The notes under the pieces are model-generated. The model searched no databases. It had not been told where the DNA came from and saw only the letters and a program-made list of their open reading frames with translations. 37,793 bases of DNA from Selenomonas sp. (GTDB taxonomy: Bacteria > Bacillota_C > Negativicutes > Selenomonadales > Selenomonadaceae): contig NZ_JAILPX010000089.1 in NCBI RefSeq assembly GCF_024699275.1, positions 1 through 37,793 on the forward strand, read 5' to 3'. Within the stretch, counting starts at the first letter, position 1. Every line of letters begins with the position of its first letter. This document shows, one piece after another, positions 23,898 to 35,100 of this stretch. The position numbers were made by a program, and so were the translations under genes.

Positions 23898-25868
23898 TTA
23901 TAATTTGAACCTGCCGATGGCGCCCTGCATATCGGAAGCCATGTTGGCCAAGGCCTGGGAAGCTGCAGCTATCTCTTCGTTGGAAGCGGATTGTTCTTCC
24001 GTAGCCGCCGAAATAGTCTGGGTGTTTTCCGAAGTCTTGCGGCTGATGGCGTCAATGGAATCCACCGCCTTGACGATTTCGCCGGCACCACTGGCCACCG
24101 TGGTCACGGAGCCATTAATTTCATCCAGCTGGGCCTTAATGCCGTTGACCATGGAGAGGATTTCAGCAAACTGTTCCCCTACCTCGCGGATGGCATCTGC
24201 GCCCACCTGTACTTCCTGGGTGCCATCCTGCATGGACTGTACTGCCCCTTCCGTATCCTGCTGGATGGAATGGATTCGCTCACGAATCTGTTCCGCAGAT
24301 TCCTGGGACTGCTCGGCCAGCTTCCGAACCTCATCGGCTACAACGGCAAAGCCGCGGCCATGTTCCCCAGCCCGGGCAGCTTCAATAGCCGCATTCAGGG
24401 CCAGCAGGTTCGTCTGCTCCGCAATAGCCGAAATGGATTCCACGATCTGGCCAATCTGCTGGCTGTTTTCCCCCAGCTTCTTGACCACATCTGCCGAAGC
24501 CATAACGCTGGCTTCGATGCTGCCCATGCGCTTGATGGCCGATTCCATGAGGGTTGCACCCTTGACCGCCGCATCAGCCGTCTGACTGGAGGTTTCCGTA
24601 ATGGTCCTGGCCTTGCCAGCCATGGCGGTGATATCCGTAAATACCGTATCCACGTTCTTCTTGGCGTTATCGATATTTTCCAGCTGCTCACTCATATGAA
24701 TGGATACTTCGCCCACGGTTTCTGCCACGTGCACCGAAGCATCTGCCGATTGATGGGCATTGGCGGTAAGCTCCTCGGAAGAAGCCGCCACCTGTTCGGA
24801 AGTTTCCGCCATCTTGGAAATCAGCGTGCGCAGGTTGCCGCTCATCTTGTTGAAGGCCCGGGTCAGCGAACCAATCTCATCTTCCGATTCCACCGGCAGG
24901 TCTTCCAGATGCAGGTTCCCGTCAGCCAGCTGGGCAGCATGGCCCTCCAGGCCAGCGATAGGACGGGTAATCCGGTTGGAAAAGCTCAGGCAGATAAACG
25001 CCGTAAGCAACAGGCCGGCCAGGGTCAACAGACCAAAGACAATCTTCAGATGTTTCAGCGAAGCAAATACAAAGTCTGCCGGAGCCGACATGCCGATAAT
25101 CCAGCCCGTGGAAGGAACCGTTGCATAGGCAAAGACCTTATCTACCCCATCCGTCGTTACTTCGTAATAGCCGGAATCCTTGCTCTGCATCTCCGGGAAA
25201 TGCTTGCCTAAACCATCAATCTCTGCAAAATTCTGCATGGGTTTCCCGGCACCGGAGGTGGCCAGGATATTCCCGTTCTTCTCCATGATGATGCCGGCGC
25301 CCTCGCCATGATACTTCATCTTGTCCACCTGGGCCTGCAGCGCATCCAACGTGATGTCATTGCAGACAGCACCAACGAACTGACCATCGGCCTTGACCGG
25401 TGCCACTGCAGAAATGATCAGCTTATTGGTGATGGAATCCACATAGGCTTCGGTGAAATCCACCTTATCCCCGTTCTTGGCCTGCTGGTACCAGGGGCGC
25501 TGTGTCGGGTCCTTCTTCCCCGTCTGGTCACCGCCAGTGGAGGAGGCAAAATACTTATCCTCCATCCCCAGGGTAATGCCCATGATATCTTTATCCGTGG
25601 AAGCCGACTGCAGCGACGCATTGGTCTGCATAATCGACTTATCCCCATTGTAGGCGGTCATCAGATTGGCCGTATGCTCAACAGAAGATCGTTTCTCCTT
25701 GAGCCAGCCCTCCATATCCGCCACGCTGGTGGCAACATTTGCCCGCAGGTCACTGTCCACACTTGCCTGTAAATCACGACTGGCCATGTAATAGCCAATG
25801 ATGGATACCAATGCCAATAGGATTCCCATGACCCCTGTCAGCGCCAGAAACTTTTGCTTAAGTCCCAT
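23898..25868 (-). CDS. Methyl-accepting chemotaxis protein with dCache sensor
   Basis: A 656-residue receptor. TM1 is at about 9-30. The extracytoplasmic dCache_1 sensor covers about 33-275 and contains [10 protein letters not shown] and the [17 protein letters not shown] pattern common in amino-acid-type sensors. TM2 is at about 278-300, then HAMP, then the signalling domain with hairpin tip [19 protein letters not shown]. It ends Arg-Phe-Lys-Leu with no CheR-tether pentapeptide. The start at 25868 has GAGGG eight bases before it; an ATG at 25892 has no ribosome binding site. It signals to CheA, which is not in the window. The ligand is not predictable from sequence. Confidence 0.93.
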   Translation of the reverse strand: MGLKQKFLALTGVMGILLALVSIIGYYMASRDLQASVDSDLRANVATSVADMEGWLKEKRSSVEHTANLMTAYNGDKSIMQTNASLQSASTDKDIMGITLGMEDKYFASSTGGDQTGKKDPTQRPWYQQAKNGDKVDFTEAYVDSITNKLIISAVAPVKADGQFVGAVCNDITLDALQAQVDKMKYHGEGAGIIMEKNGNILATSGAGKPMQNFAEIDGLGKHFPEMQSKDSGYYEVTTDGVDKVFAYATVPSTGWIIGMSAPADFVFASLKHLKIVFGLLTLAGLLLTAFICLSFSNRITRPIAGLEGHAAQLADGNLHLEDLPVESEDEIGSLTRAFNKMSGNLRTLISKMAETSEQVAASSEELTANAHQSADASVHVAETVGEVSIHMSEQLENIDNAKKNVDTVFTDITAMAGKARTITETSSQTADAAVKGATLMESAIKRMGSIEASVMASADVVKKLGENSQQIGQIVESISAIAEQTNLLALNAAIEAARAGEHGRGFAVVADEVRKLAEQSQESAEQIRERIHSIQQDTEGAVQSMQDGTQEVQVGADAIREVGEQFAEILSMVNGIKAQLDEINGSVTTVASGAGEIVKAVDSIDAISRKTSENTQTISAATEEQSASNEEIAAASQALANMASDMQGAIGRFKL

Positions 25869-25981
25869 AAATAAAACCCTCTTCCCTAACATAAATTACA
25901 TCACGAATTCTTAATTCGCTATTTCGTTTTTACAATCCTGCTTCACAGGCAAAAACTTTGCGACAAGCGCCTGCGCGCAAT

Positions 25982-26020
25982 AAAAAACAGGAGGAACCAT
26001 CTTCATAACGGTTCCTCCTG
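25982..26020 (-). terminator. Intrinsic terminator of the second chemoreceptor gene
   Basis: A perfect 11-bp stem (CAGGAGGAACC at 25988-25998 against 26010-26020) with TTTTTT following on the - strand. Confidence 0.92.
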
Positions 26021-26048
26021 CACAAACTGTGAATAATGATTTAACCGC

Positions 26049-28109
26049 TTACAATTTGAATCGCTGCATTTCCGTCTGCAGATTGGTGGCGAGCTCTGCC
26101 AGGCTTCTGGCTGCATCGGAAATCTCGTGCATGGAAGCACTCTGTTCCTCACCGGCTGCCGATACAGACTGAGCCTCATCCGAATTCTTCCCGCTGGTCT
26201 GGGCAATGCTGACGCTGGCATTCAGCATCTTCTCATTTTCCTGAGCCATGGTCTCAATGCCCTTGGCAATGCGCTGAATCTGCTCCGTCAATTCATCAAT
26301 GACCCGGACAATATCCTGGAACGCATGATCTGCCGACTGCACGGTTTCAATGCCTTCCTGGACACTGTGGGCACCGCTGGCGCTGGCCTCTACCGCCATC
26401 TTCATATCCTGCAGGTTGCCCTGTACCAGCTGGGCAATCTGCTGCGAGGACTGATTGGAGCTTTCTGCCAGTTTCCGAACCTCATCGGCTACGACGGCAA
26501 AGCCCCGGCCAGCCTCACCGGCTCTGGCCGCTTCAATGGCTGCATTCAAGGCCAAAAGATTGGTCTGTTCCGCAATGCCCGTAATCATTTCCACGATATC
26601 GGCAATCTGCTGGGAACTGGTATTCAGCTTCTTGATGGAGTTCTGAATGCTGTCGGTGCTGGCCGTGATGTTGTTCATCTGGGCTACAGCCTCCTGAATG
26701 GACTGCCGTCCACCAGAAATCTTGTTCTTCGCCTCCACCGCGTTCTGCAGGACCGCATGGGTATCCTTGACGATATTCTGAGCATGCTGGGTAACATCCT
26801 CTGCCGTGGCCTGAATGTTGCCGGCCTCAATGGCCTGTTCACTTGCCCCCTCGGCAATCTTGACCACGCTGTCAGCGACCATATGGGACGCCTGGGACGA
26901 CTGGTCTGCACAAGCCGTGAGTTCTTCACTGGCGGCAGCCACCTGCTGGGACATATCGTTGACACTGCCGATAACCTTCCGCAGATTGTCAATCATATTG
27001 ATCAGGGAACCACCCAAAGCCCCCATTTCATCATTGGCTGTAATCTGTACCTTACCCCGCAAATCCCCATCGGCAATCTTGCCTGCTTCCGTCATCAAAT
27101 GACTGATGGGGCTGCCAACCCGGCGATTGAACACCGTGATGAGCACCAGACAGAGAACCACCATGACCACCAGTGCCATGATGATGCTGATGTATTTGGC
27201 CTGAGTGATGGGGCCCGTGTAGTCGGCTTCCGGAGCCACCAGCACAATCTTCATGTTATCGATACAAAGCGGCGCAATCATCACGTAGCTGTCTTCACCG
27301 AAGGCACTGGTTTCCACCATGGTCACCTCCGTGGCCTTGACGGCCTGCTGACCAATGGCAGCCAATTCTCCATTGGCCTCTTCGGTAATCTTGACCTTCA
27401 TGTTCTTGCTGTCATCCTTGTTGGCCAGATAGTAGCCATCACTGGTGACCAGGAAAGCATAACCAGTCTTCCCTACCTTGATTTCCTCAACGTATTTCTC
27501 CAATTCATCAATGCCCATGGTGATGGTGATGACACCGGCAGCCTGCCCATTCTTGGAAAAAGTCGTGCTGAGGGTCATCATATTGAGCTTGGAAAGAGAA
27601 TCATTGAAGGGGCCCGTAAAGAACACCTTTCCCGGTGCGCCCATGGCATCGACGTAGTATTTTTCCTTCTGATAATCATAGCCCTTGCTGGTATCGCTGT
27701 AATCCATAGTCAGCTTGACATCACTGCCCTCACGGATCAGATAAGGACCGAAGTAATCCTGCCCCTCCTGATAAGCATTGGGGGCAAACCAGTAACCACT
27801 GCCCAGAACCAGTTTATCGGAATTGATATACCCCTTGGACAGGCCATAGAGCACATCCAGATCATAGGATTTCGCCTGGCTGGCAGCCATCCCCAGCCCC
27901 AACGCTTTCTGCTCCACCTGCATAATCCGCTGATCCAATTTCCCGGAAATACTGGTGGCCTGCTGCTGCAGACTGTTCTTGACCTGATCTTCCATTCCCT
28001 CTTGGAATTGAGACACATTGATAAAGGTCTGAATCGACAGCAGAACGCCCGTGATTACAATAATACAGGCAATAAATAAAGTCTTGATACTTCCATCTGG
28101 CTTTCGCAT
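26049..28109 (-). CDS. Methyl-accepting chemotaxis protein with dCache sensor
   Basis: A 686-residue receptor: TM1 at about 8-28, dCache sensor to about 300 (with GYWFAPN and an FTGPFNDS segment), TM2 at about 305-327, HAMP, and a signalling domain with [19 protein letters not shown]. Its sensor differs from that of the neighbour, suggesting a different ligand, while the signalling halves are alike. It ends in the same Arg-Phe-Lys-Leu. The start at 28109 has AAAGGAGGA six bases upstream; the longer frame to 28172 is rejected. Each chemoreceptor has its own terminator, so they appear to be separate transcription units. Confidence 0.93.
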   Translation of the reverse strand: MRKPDGSIKTLFIACIIVITGVLLSIQTFINVSQFQEGMEDQVKNSLQQQATSISGKLDQRIMQVEQKALGLGMAASQAKSYDLDVLYGLSKGYINSDKLVLGSGYWFAPNAYQEGQDYFGPYLIREGSDVKLTMDYSDTSKGYDYQKEKYYVDAMGAPGKVFFTGPFNDSLSKLNMMTLSTTFSKNGQAAGVITITMGIDELEKYVEEIKVGKTGYAFLVTSDGYYLANKDDSKNMKVKITEEANGELAAIGQQAVKATEVTMVETSAFGEDSYVMIAPLCIDNMKIVLVAPEADYTGPITQAKYISIIMALVVMVVLCLVLITVFNRRVGSPISHLMTEAGKIADGDLRGKVQITANDEMGALGGSLINMIDNLRKVIGSVNDMSQQVAAASEELTACADQSSQASHMVADSVVKIAEGASEQAIEAGNIQATAEDVTQHAQNIVKDTHAVLQNAVEAKNKISGGRQSIQEAVAQMNNITASTDSIQNSIKKLNTSSQQIADIVEMITGIAEQTNLLALNAAIEAARAGEAGRGFAVVADEVRKLAESSNQSSQQIAQLVQGNLQDMKMAVEASASGAHSVQEGIETVQSADHAFQDIVRVIDELTEQIQRIAKGIETMAQENEKMLNASVSIAQTSGKNSDEAQSVSAAGEEQSASMHEISDAARSLAELATNLQTEMQRFKL

Positions 28110-28434
28110 ACTTTGTCCTCCTTTACATCGTATCTTACTGCCAAAAGCATATCCTGTTTGTTTTCTTGCCATTTAGCCAAAATCCTGCCAAATAATAAGA
28201 ATTTCTGCTAAAAAACACGCGCAATCTCACTGCTGACCGCACCCGCTCTCTATCCCGGCAGCCTCGTCCTTCATCATAGCAATCAACCCCCCAGACAGCA
28301 GAACAAAACCACTCGGTAGTCCTTACTGACTATTTCTCTTGATATATACGATTATGATAAAGAACTATTACAAAACTTTTCGAAAAAAAAATATAATCCC
28401 CGTAAATAAGCATTTCCGTGGACATATTTTTTTA
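28110..28434. other. Gene-free stretch upstream of the chemoreceptor
   Basis: No coding frame is supported. On the - strand it holds GGCAGGATTTTGGC and TTTTTTAGCAGAAATT, motifs that recur in other intergenic regions of the window. No convincing -35/-10 pair for the chemoreceptor was found. The right part is A/T-rich and leads to the small-RNA promoter. Confidence 0.5.
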
Positions 28435-28463
28435 TTGTTTTTATCATTAATACTTGTTATAAT
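28435..28463 (+). promoter_or_regulatory. Strong sigma-70-type promoter of a small RNA
   Basis: TTGTTT (28435-28440), exactly 17 bases, TATAAT (28458-28463), with TG one base before the -10 (extended). Transcription would start near 28470. Confidence 0.85.
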
Positions 28464-28469
28464 AACTAG

Positions 28470-28603
28470 GTCATGAGATTGGTGACGTTTCTTAAACGGA
28501 ATTTCGTCTCTCTTCGTGGCATGCGTACAGTTTAAGCCCACAACCCAACCGGGTAAGGCTTCCCCCCAAAAATCCTGCCGCCAATCTGCAGCAGGATTTT
28601 TTC
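28470..28603 (+). ncRNA. Orphan structured small RNA of unknown class
   Basis: About 134 bases run from a near-consensus promoter to an intrinsic terminator with no credible coding frame and no downstream + strand gene. CTTAAAC (28491-28497) pairs with GTTTAAG (28530-28536). CGTTT-CTT-AAACG is an alternative small hairpin. AGATTGG near the 5' end (28476-28482) is perfectly complementary to CCAATCT in the terminator loop (28581-28587), which allows a pseudoknot joining both ends. It does not match the riboswitch, SRP, tmRNA or RNase P consensus sequences I know. A divergent 6S RNA is possible, but the length is short. Confidence 0.65.
28568..28603 (+). terminator. Intrinsic terminator of the small RNA
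   Basis: An 11-bp stem with arms 28568-28578 and 28591-28601 (AAAATCCTGC/GCAGGATTTT), whose 3' arm merges into the T-run. Confidence 0.88.
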
Positions 28604-28650
28604 TTATGTTATTTTTCTTATCGGAATAAAACAAAGGTAAATTCTACATC

Positions 28651-28686
28651 TAATCCCGAGGTATTCAAGCCCCGGGATTATTTTTT
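28651..28686 (+). terminator. Second intrinsic terminator downstream of the small RNA
   Basis: Stem TAATCCCG/CGGGATTA (28651-28658, 28673-28680) followed by TTTTTT. It probably backs up the first terminator. The remaining bases to 28833 show only a short ATACC/GGTAT hairpin. Confidence 0.75.
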
Positions 28687-28833
28687 GTACATGAAAAAGG
28701 ACTGCTGCAGAATACATACCAATGGTATTTTGTTCATACGCAGTCAGGGGCAAGTAAGGAAGCACGCAAGAACCTCGACAACCTGCAATCTACAGTACCT
28801 TTATCCTGCCTTAAACGAGACTCTAATATCCAC

Positions 28834-30321
28834 TCACTGGCTGACATAGCTGCGCTCTGCTGCAGGAATTTGACTCCAGGCAATTTCATTGGCAGCAATA
28901 CCCTTTTTCAATCCCCAGGCTGCTGCAATACCTGCCGCTTCACCGATGCTCATACAGGTTGGCTGAATGCGCATCGAGGCCTGCAGGATGAAGCTGGCAC
29001 TGATACAGCGCCCTGCCACAATGAGGTTTTCGATTTCCTCGGCCACCAAAGAACCATAGGGAATCTCATAAAAGCCGCCTTTAGGCAATTTTTCCGAAAC
29101 CTTTTCTCCATGGGCATCGATGAACCAGGCCGTACGGCAGACCGCATCGGCATAGCGGCTCTGGTTATGGTAATCATCCTCCACCAGATAGTGCCTGCCA
29201 CGAATCCGCCATGACTCCCTGGCCCCCAGCATAGCCGCCTCCCGGCTGATGAACGCATGTTCAAAACCGGGCAGATGGCGAATGAGATAGGCCGCAATGT
29301 TATGCATCATCCGACGGCCATAGGTCACCGCTTTACTGTAGGAAACAGGATCTGTTGCCGAGAACTTCACGGGAATTTCCGGGCAATTCATGCTCATGAC
29401 GCCATTCTTGCCGATAATCGTATAGGCCTGCATGTACTCCGCTTCTTCCTGGGTAATTTCCCCGGATTCCACACCTTTAGCCATCAAATCTTCCAGCTTG
29501 TACCGCTGCTTGCGGTGCATGGCTTCCGCTATCTCAAAATAAGGCGGTTTGGACTTGCACCAGTCCTCCTTAAGTTCAACCGCCACATGCTGATAAAGCC
29601 GGTCTATATCAATGCCGCCCATCTCAAAACGGAAGGATAGAGGCTGATTGTTCCCGGTCTTTTCGTAGCCCCGTTCATAGGGAACACCGGCAGAACGCGC
29701 AAGGAAAGCATCCCCGGTGCTGTCGATAAAGGTTTTCGCTTTGATCGCTGCCAGTCCGGCAATGGTCTGGACAATGCAGGCGGTAAGCTGGCGGTTCTCC
29801 ACCACCGTATCCACCACCACCGTCTGGAAGAGCACATCAACTCCTGCTTCAGCGCACATCTCATCATAAATGAGGGTCAGTGTCTCAGGATTATGCCAGG
29901 TCTGCCGGGTCACCCCATCAAAAGGTTCAATGCCATGCTTGCGCAGGCGCTGTTTGACTTCATCCACATAGGGCGTATCGCTGTCGGGAGCATGGGTGTC
30001 CATAAAAGGATAGACACAGCCCAGCACAGCCAGGCCCCCCAAGGCCACTCCCCGCTCAACCAATACGGTTTTGACCCCTTTCCGGGCAGCCATGACAGCT
30101 GCGGCAGTTCCCGAAGGTCCGCCGCCGGCCACACATACATCCACAGAAAACAGCACCGGTATTTCCTTGCCCGCATAGGTCATGGTACCTGCCTTACGAG
30201 CCGCAGCCTGCACAGTATCCGGTCCGCCAAGGGTATTTTCTGCCAGCACCCCCACAGCAGCCATGCCTGCCATTTTCATAAAGTCACGACGAGAAATGGG
30301 AATAGAAAATGATTGTTCCAT
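28834..30321 (-). CDS. Tat-exported FAD-dependent oxidoreductase
   Basis: A 495-residue protein of the FAD_oxidored family. A twin-arginine signal (SRRDFMKMAG, residues 10-19) is followed by a hydrophobic stretch to about 28. The Rossmann motif is VAGGGPSG at about 65-71, then Glu-Arg-Gly binding the ribose. IDSTGDAFLAR and AGRCISAS (near the C-terminus) are typical of this FAD fold. The substrate is unknown. Export with a folded cofactor suggests periplasmic electron transfer. The start at 30321 has AAAAGGGGA six bases upstream. It lies 81 bases downstream of the dipeptidase gene on the same strand. Confidence 0.88.
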   Translation of the reverse strand: MEQSFSIPISRRDFMKMAGMAAVGVLAENTLGGPDTVQAAARKAGTMTYAGKEIPVLFSVDVCVAGGGPSGTAAAVMAARKGVKTVLVERGVALGGLAVLGCVYPFMDTHAPDSDTPYVDEVKQRLRKHGIEPFDGVTRQTWHNPETLTLIYDEMCAEAGVDVLFQTVVVDTVVENRQLTACIVQTIAGLAAIKAKTFIDSTGDAFLARSAGVPYERGYEKTGNNQPLSFRFEMGGIDIDRLYQHVAVELKEDWCKSKPPYFEIAEAMHRKQRYKLEDLMAKGVESGEITQEEAEYMQAYTIIGKNGVMSMNCPEIPVKFSATDPVSYSKAVTYGRRMMHNIAAYLIRHLPGFEHAFISREAAMLGARESWRIRGRHYLVEDDYHNQSRYADAVCRTAWFIDAHGEKVSEKLPKGGFYEIPYGSLVAEEIENLIVAGRCISASFILQASMRIQPTCMSIGEAAGIAAAWGLKKGIAANEIAWSQIPAAERSYVSQ

Positions 30322-30346
30322 GATTTGTCCCCTTTTATTCAATCAT

Positions 30347-30385
30347 AATACGCTAGGAATTCTCTTTAAGCATCCCCAGCGTATT
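30347..30385. repeat. Inverted repeat between dipeptidase and oxidoreductase genes
   Basis: AATACGCT (30347-30354) and AGCGTATT (30378-30385) are perfect complements, and a related ATACGCC lies at 30397. There is no T-run, so it is more likely a regulator site or mRNA structure than a terminator. Confidence 0.55.
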
Positions 30386-30402
30386 TAAATATCGATATAC
30401 GC

Positions 30403-32007
30403 CTAGTACTTGGTCACATTATCATCCTTAGGCTGATAGGATTTATCGTATTGGATAAGATGACCGCAATCGCTGTTGCTTAAAAGCTTGCCATACAGCT
30501 TCTGCCAGTCCGCCAAAGCACGAACTGCATTAGCCTGCAAGGCCTTGGCAAATTCTTTACCGCTCATGCCAGAAGATCCATTTACCAGGTTCAACCCCTG
30601 CAGCTCTTCCCGGCTGGCAGCTTCCCGCACCTGAGGTGCCAAGGCACTGTAATAGCCACGGGTAAGGGTTGTCACCTGGCCGGAAATCCACCAGGCCTTT
30701 TCCCCATCAAAGACCTTGCGGTCATTGCCGCTATAGGCCTCTGGCAAAGGAGCTACGGCCAGAGGAAGATAGACGCTTTCGGCAGGAGCATTCATAGCCA
30801 GCCAAAAGATTGGACAAGGCAGATCCGACCGGGTCTGGGTTATCCAAGTATAGGCAATATTGGCAGCAGAGATGGAGCGATCCCATTTAGGCTTACCCGC
30901 ATGACGGTATGGGGAGGCAAAGAAGCCTGCCTTTTCGCCCTTGCTGCGGTCAAACTCCGTTCCTTCATAATAGTCCCGATGCAGATTCATAATATCCTGC
31001 ACAGTCAAGGGTTTATCCGGACGAATGGAGAAGGGATAACTCTCCGTATCCCAATTCTCCACCTTAGCCGGCAGGTTGGCTGAGGGAGCTGCCAGGGAAA
31101 GAGCCCGCCATACACGGCGCAGGGCAAAGTAAGGATGGAAATCCTCCACGGCCTGCATGGAGCGCACCCAGTCCATGTTTCCCTGTTTGTCATAAGCCGC
31201 CCAACCAGCTTCCTGCAAACGCTCCGGTAAGCTGGGATTGAAAATCTGGTCGTCGCTGCCGGGACGAATAGCCCGGATGCGGAACTGATTGGCCGCCACA
31301 AAGAATTCTCCGTCCGGCACCTTTTGAGCAATCCAGAAACCGCCCTTGCCCGATGGCGTGGGCTGCATTTCCAGCACCCAGCCCTCATCCTTATCGGCCA
31401 CCAGCAAAGTCTCCCCTGTCCCCCAAAGGCCATATTCATCAATCATTTTTCCCATAAGATGAATGGCCTCCCGGGCTGTGCGGCAGCGTTCCAAAGCTAC
31501 CCGCCCAAGTTCTGACGCATAGAAGATGCCCCGGCCTTCTCCCGGCTTGCCATATTCCAGATGAGCAGAATTATTCGTACATTCCCCCAGCATGAGACCA
31601 TGTTCATTCATGACCCCGTAATCACTATCAATATAGGCATAGGTATGGGATGCTTCGGGAATCTGCCCCAAGGGCTTTGTCTTTTCCTTACCGGGATACG
31701 CATAGCCTGCCGCCCTTTCCGGCGCCACCAGCCGGGGACTGTTATAGCAAGCATACTCGGGCATTTCATCCCAGGCAATGGCCGCGGGATAAACCGCCCG
31801 CATCTCCCCCTTCTTGTGGTCTTTAGCAGGCACATAGACGATATTGGGATCACTGGAATAGGAATCATTGGAATGACTGACCAGAACACTGCCATCAGCC
31901 GAAGCCCCTTTTGTTACAATCGTAGTGGTACAGGCTTCAGTGCCAAGAGGAGCAAAACATAATGCCCCCATCACCAGGGGAATAAGGACTTTTTCCCGCA
32001 AAGTCAT
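30403..32007 (-). CDS. Exported C69-family dipeptidase
   Basis: A 534-residue protein of the Ntn-hydrolase family C69 (PepD type). After a signal-like segment (about 1-25) comes Cys26 in ACTTTIVTKGASADG, the expected catalytic N-terminal Cys, followed by the Asn-Asp-Ser segment common to the family. Further family segments include GVMNEHGLMLGE and GETLLVADKDEGWVLE. Cleavage at the signal peptide would itself expose the nucleophile. It hydrolyses dipeptides and probably feeds peptide-derived amino acids from the periplasm. The start at 32007 has AAAGGAAG upstream. The length matches the family. Confidence 0.9.
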   Translation of the reverse strand: MTLREKVLIPLVMGALCFAPLGTEACTTTIVTKGASADGSVLVSHSNDSYSSDPNIVYVPAKDHKKGEMRAVYPAAIAWDEMPEYACYNSPRLVAPERAAGYAYPGKEKTKPLGQIPEASHTYAYIDSDYGVMNEHGLMLGECTNNSAHLEYGKPGEGRGIFYASELGRVALERCRTAREAIHLMGKMIDEYGLWGTGETLLVADKDEGWVLEMQPTPSGKGGFWIAQKVPDGEFFVAANQFRIRAIRPGSDDQIFNPSLPERLQEAGWAAYDKQGNMDWVRSMQAVEDFHPYFALRRVWRALSLAAPSANLPAKVENWDTESYPFSIRPDKPLTVQDIMNLHRDYYEGTEFDRSKGEKAGFFASPYRHAGKPKWDRSISAANIAYTWITQTRSDLPCPIFWLAMNAPAESVYLPLAVAPLPEAYSGNDRKVFDGEKAWWISGQVTTLTRGYYSALAPQVREAASREELQGLNLVNGSSGMSGKEFAKALQANAVRALADWQKLYGKLLSNSDCGHLIQYDKSYQPKDDNVTKY

Positions 32008-32171
32008 ATGTATCTTCCTTTCTACACCTGAATTTTGCAAATTCCACTGATATATATTCTAGCCCTGACAAAAAATTCCTTTCCCAGCACAATGGCTTTT
32101 AAATTATTCCCTTTAGGGATTCTCCCCAATAAATCACTTCGATCATCTCATGAACAGGGTAAAATGATCTT

Positions 32172-35100
32172 TTACACCGATTTGTTTTTATACTGATGCA
32201 GCAAATCATAAATCATTGGAATAATTACCAGCGTCAACACCGTGGACGTCAGAACACCGCCGATAATGGCATGGGCCATGGGTGCCCGAGCCTCAGCTCC
32301 CGGCCCGATGCCCAAGGCAATGGGCACCATGCCGAAAATCATGGCTGTACTGGTCATGAGAATGGGACGCAGCCGAATGCAGCCGGCTTCGACCAAGGCC
32401 TCCTTACAGGGAACGCCTTCCCGGATGCGGCGTTTGGCAAAATCAATCAGCAGGATGGCATTCTTCGTCACCAGTCCCATCAGCATCATGATGCCGATAA
32501 GGGACACCAGGCTGATTTCACTCCCCGCCAGGAACAGCCCCGCCAAAGCGCCAATCATGGCCAAAGGCAGGGAAAACATGATGGCAAAGGGTTCGCTGTA
32601 GCTTTCAAACTGCGCCGCCAGAATCATGAAGATAAAGGCCACCGCCATGGCTAAGGCCATGGCCATGTTGCCAAAGGAGTCATCCATATCGTTGCTGGCT
32701 CCTGCCTGTCCCACCTTGTAATTAACCGGTACCTGCATATTTTCCAGCCGGGCAAAGAAGGCCTCATTGGCCTCTCCCATGGAGGTCCCCTCCACATTGG
32801 CCGTCAGACGGATTTCCCGCTGGCGGTCGTAGCGGCGGATGTCGCTGGCACTGGTGGTATACTGCCAGCTGGCCACCTGGGAAAGAGGCACCAGCATAGG
32901 ATGGCCCTCCGCCTGACGGGAGCTGGGCACATAGACCTGCCGCAGCATATCCGCCCGGGTTCTGCCCTCCGCAGACAGCTTCATCCGAATATCGATACGT
33001 TCATCTCCATCACCAAAGTTGCCGACTTTTGCACCGCTTAAGAGGGTCTGCATTGTGGTGCCGATTGACTGGGAGGAAATCGCCAGATCACTTGCCCGCT
33101 CCTCCTTGACCTGTAAATTGAGATTAGGCAGGCCCCCATGATAGGTGGACGCGATATCCGTAACCCCCGGTACCTGTTCCAGCTCCCGCCATACCTGCTC
33201 AGACAGCTTGGTCAGTTCCGCCAGGGATGGACCGGTAATGGATATGGCAATGGGTTTATCCTCGCCCTGAAGAAAATCCGCCCGAATCCCCGGCAGGGCA
33301 TTAAAGCACTGGCGTACCTCGCCAATGATTTTCTGCTGGCTGCGCTGGCGTTCCTTTTTCGGCGCCAGCTGTACAAAGATATTGTGTTCCCGCTTAGCCG
33401 TGGTGGCATAAACATGACGAACCTCAGGCACCTTCTGCAGCACCGCCGTAAGTTCGGCTGACTGCTTATCCATAAATTCCACGGTGCTGTTGGCAGGCGC
33501 CTGAACCTTAACCGTAAATTGTGCCTGGTCCGTAGTGGGCATAAAGGTCGACCCCAATAGCGGCAACAAGGTCAGACTCAGCAAAAATAAAGCCAAAGCT
33601 CCGCCCAGCACCCGGCACCGATAACCATAAAGCAGAATGCGCAGCGTTTTCCCATACCAATCCGTAAGGACAGAAAAGCCCCGCTGCCACTTCTGCCACG
33701 CCTTTTGCAGGCAGGACGGCATGGATGGCTTCCCCACCGGCAGATAGAGGGCCGCCATCATTGGAGTCAGGGTGAAGGAAACAAACAGGGAAACCAGCAC
33801 CGCAAAGGCAATGGACAGGCCAAACTCCTTAAACATCTGGCCATCAATGCCCGACATGAATCCCACCGGCAGGAATACGGCAGCCACCGTGAAGGTGGTG
33901 GCCATAACCGCCAGGGCAATTTCCTTTGTCCCATCTTTGGCGGCCTGCTTGGCATCCTTGCCCATATTCCGATGACGGATGATATTTTCAACCACCACAA
34001 TGGCATCGTCAATCAAGAGCCCCACCGACAGGGAAAGGCCCAAAAGCGACATGCTGTTAATGGAAAAGCCCGCCAGCTTCATGAACAGGAAGGTAGAAGC
34101 GATGGAGGCCGGAATCGCCAGAGCACTGATTACCGTACTGCGCCAATCCCCTAAGAACCAGAAGACAATGAGTACAGCAAAGAGACTGCCGACGATCAAA
34201 TCAAACCAAACCTCGTGGATGGACTCGGCGACCCGCTGGGCATCATCCTTAACCAGCTGCATTTCCATGCCCACCGGCAGTTCTGCCTGCAGCTGCGCCA
34301 ATTCCTGTTTTACAGCCGTGGCCACTTTTACCGCATTGCCGCCGGACTGTTTGCCAATGGAAATGGCGATGGCCGGCTTGCCATCAAAACGCGCGGAGGA
34401 GGTGCTTTCCTTGACGGTATCATGGACGGTGCCAACCTGCCAAAAGTAAATCGGCATATTGCTGCGATTGGCCACCACCACCTCATCAAATTGCTGAACC
34501 TTGCGGAAATTCCCCGCTGTGCGCACCATCAGCTGACTGTCCCGGTTTTCCAGTTTTCCTGCCGGCACATCCTGATTCACTTCCTTCAGCTGCGCCCCCA
34601 CCTCTGCCACCGACAGGCCAAAGGTATTAAGCTTTTCCTGGTCCAGTTGCAGCTGGATTTCCCGCTCCAGCGTTCCGCTGATGGAAAGCTGCCCCACGCC
34701 GCTTATTTTCTGCAGCCGGGGTTTTAGCACATCCTTCACGAAGATACTCATCTCCCGCATACTGACGGAATCCGAGGTAATGGCAACGGAAACCACCGGC
34801 TGGGCATTCATATCGAAGCGGGAAATAACCGGTTCTTTGACGCTGTCCGGCAGTTCCCCCCGGATTGCACTGACCTTATCCCGCACCTCCTGGGCAGCCG
34901 CTGTGGGGTCAACGCCAAAGTTAAACTCCACATTGACCTCAGACTCCCCTTCCCGGGAAATGGATTCGATATGCTTGACACCGCGGGCCTCCCCCACGGC
35001 CTCTTCCACCTTCCGGGTGACCTGGGTTTCCACCTGGTCCGGCTGCGCCCCTTCATAGGGGATGCTCACCGACACATAGGGAAAACTCGTATCCGGCATC

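Noticed and set aside
26127..28079. 650-codon open frame on the + strand
   Set aside because: Fully antisense to a clear chemoreceptor gene; no ribosome binding site and a His/Gln/Asn-rich product, typical of a complement-strand shadow. The same holds for long frames at 2850-3782, 4061-5065, 12389-13423, 15511-16458 and 23991-25211.
28368..28634. 88-codon frame on the - strand across the small-RNA gene
   Set aside because: It crosses a strong + strand promoter and terminator, has no good ribosome binding site and no protein-like pattern.
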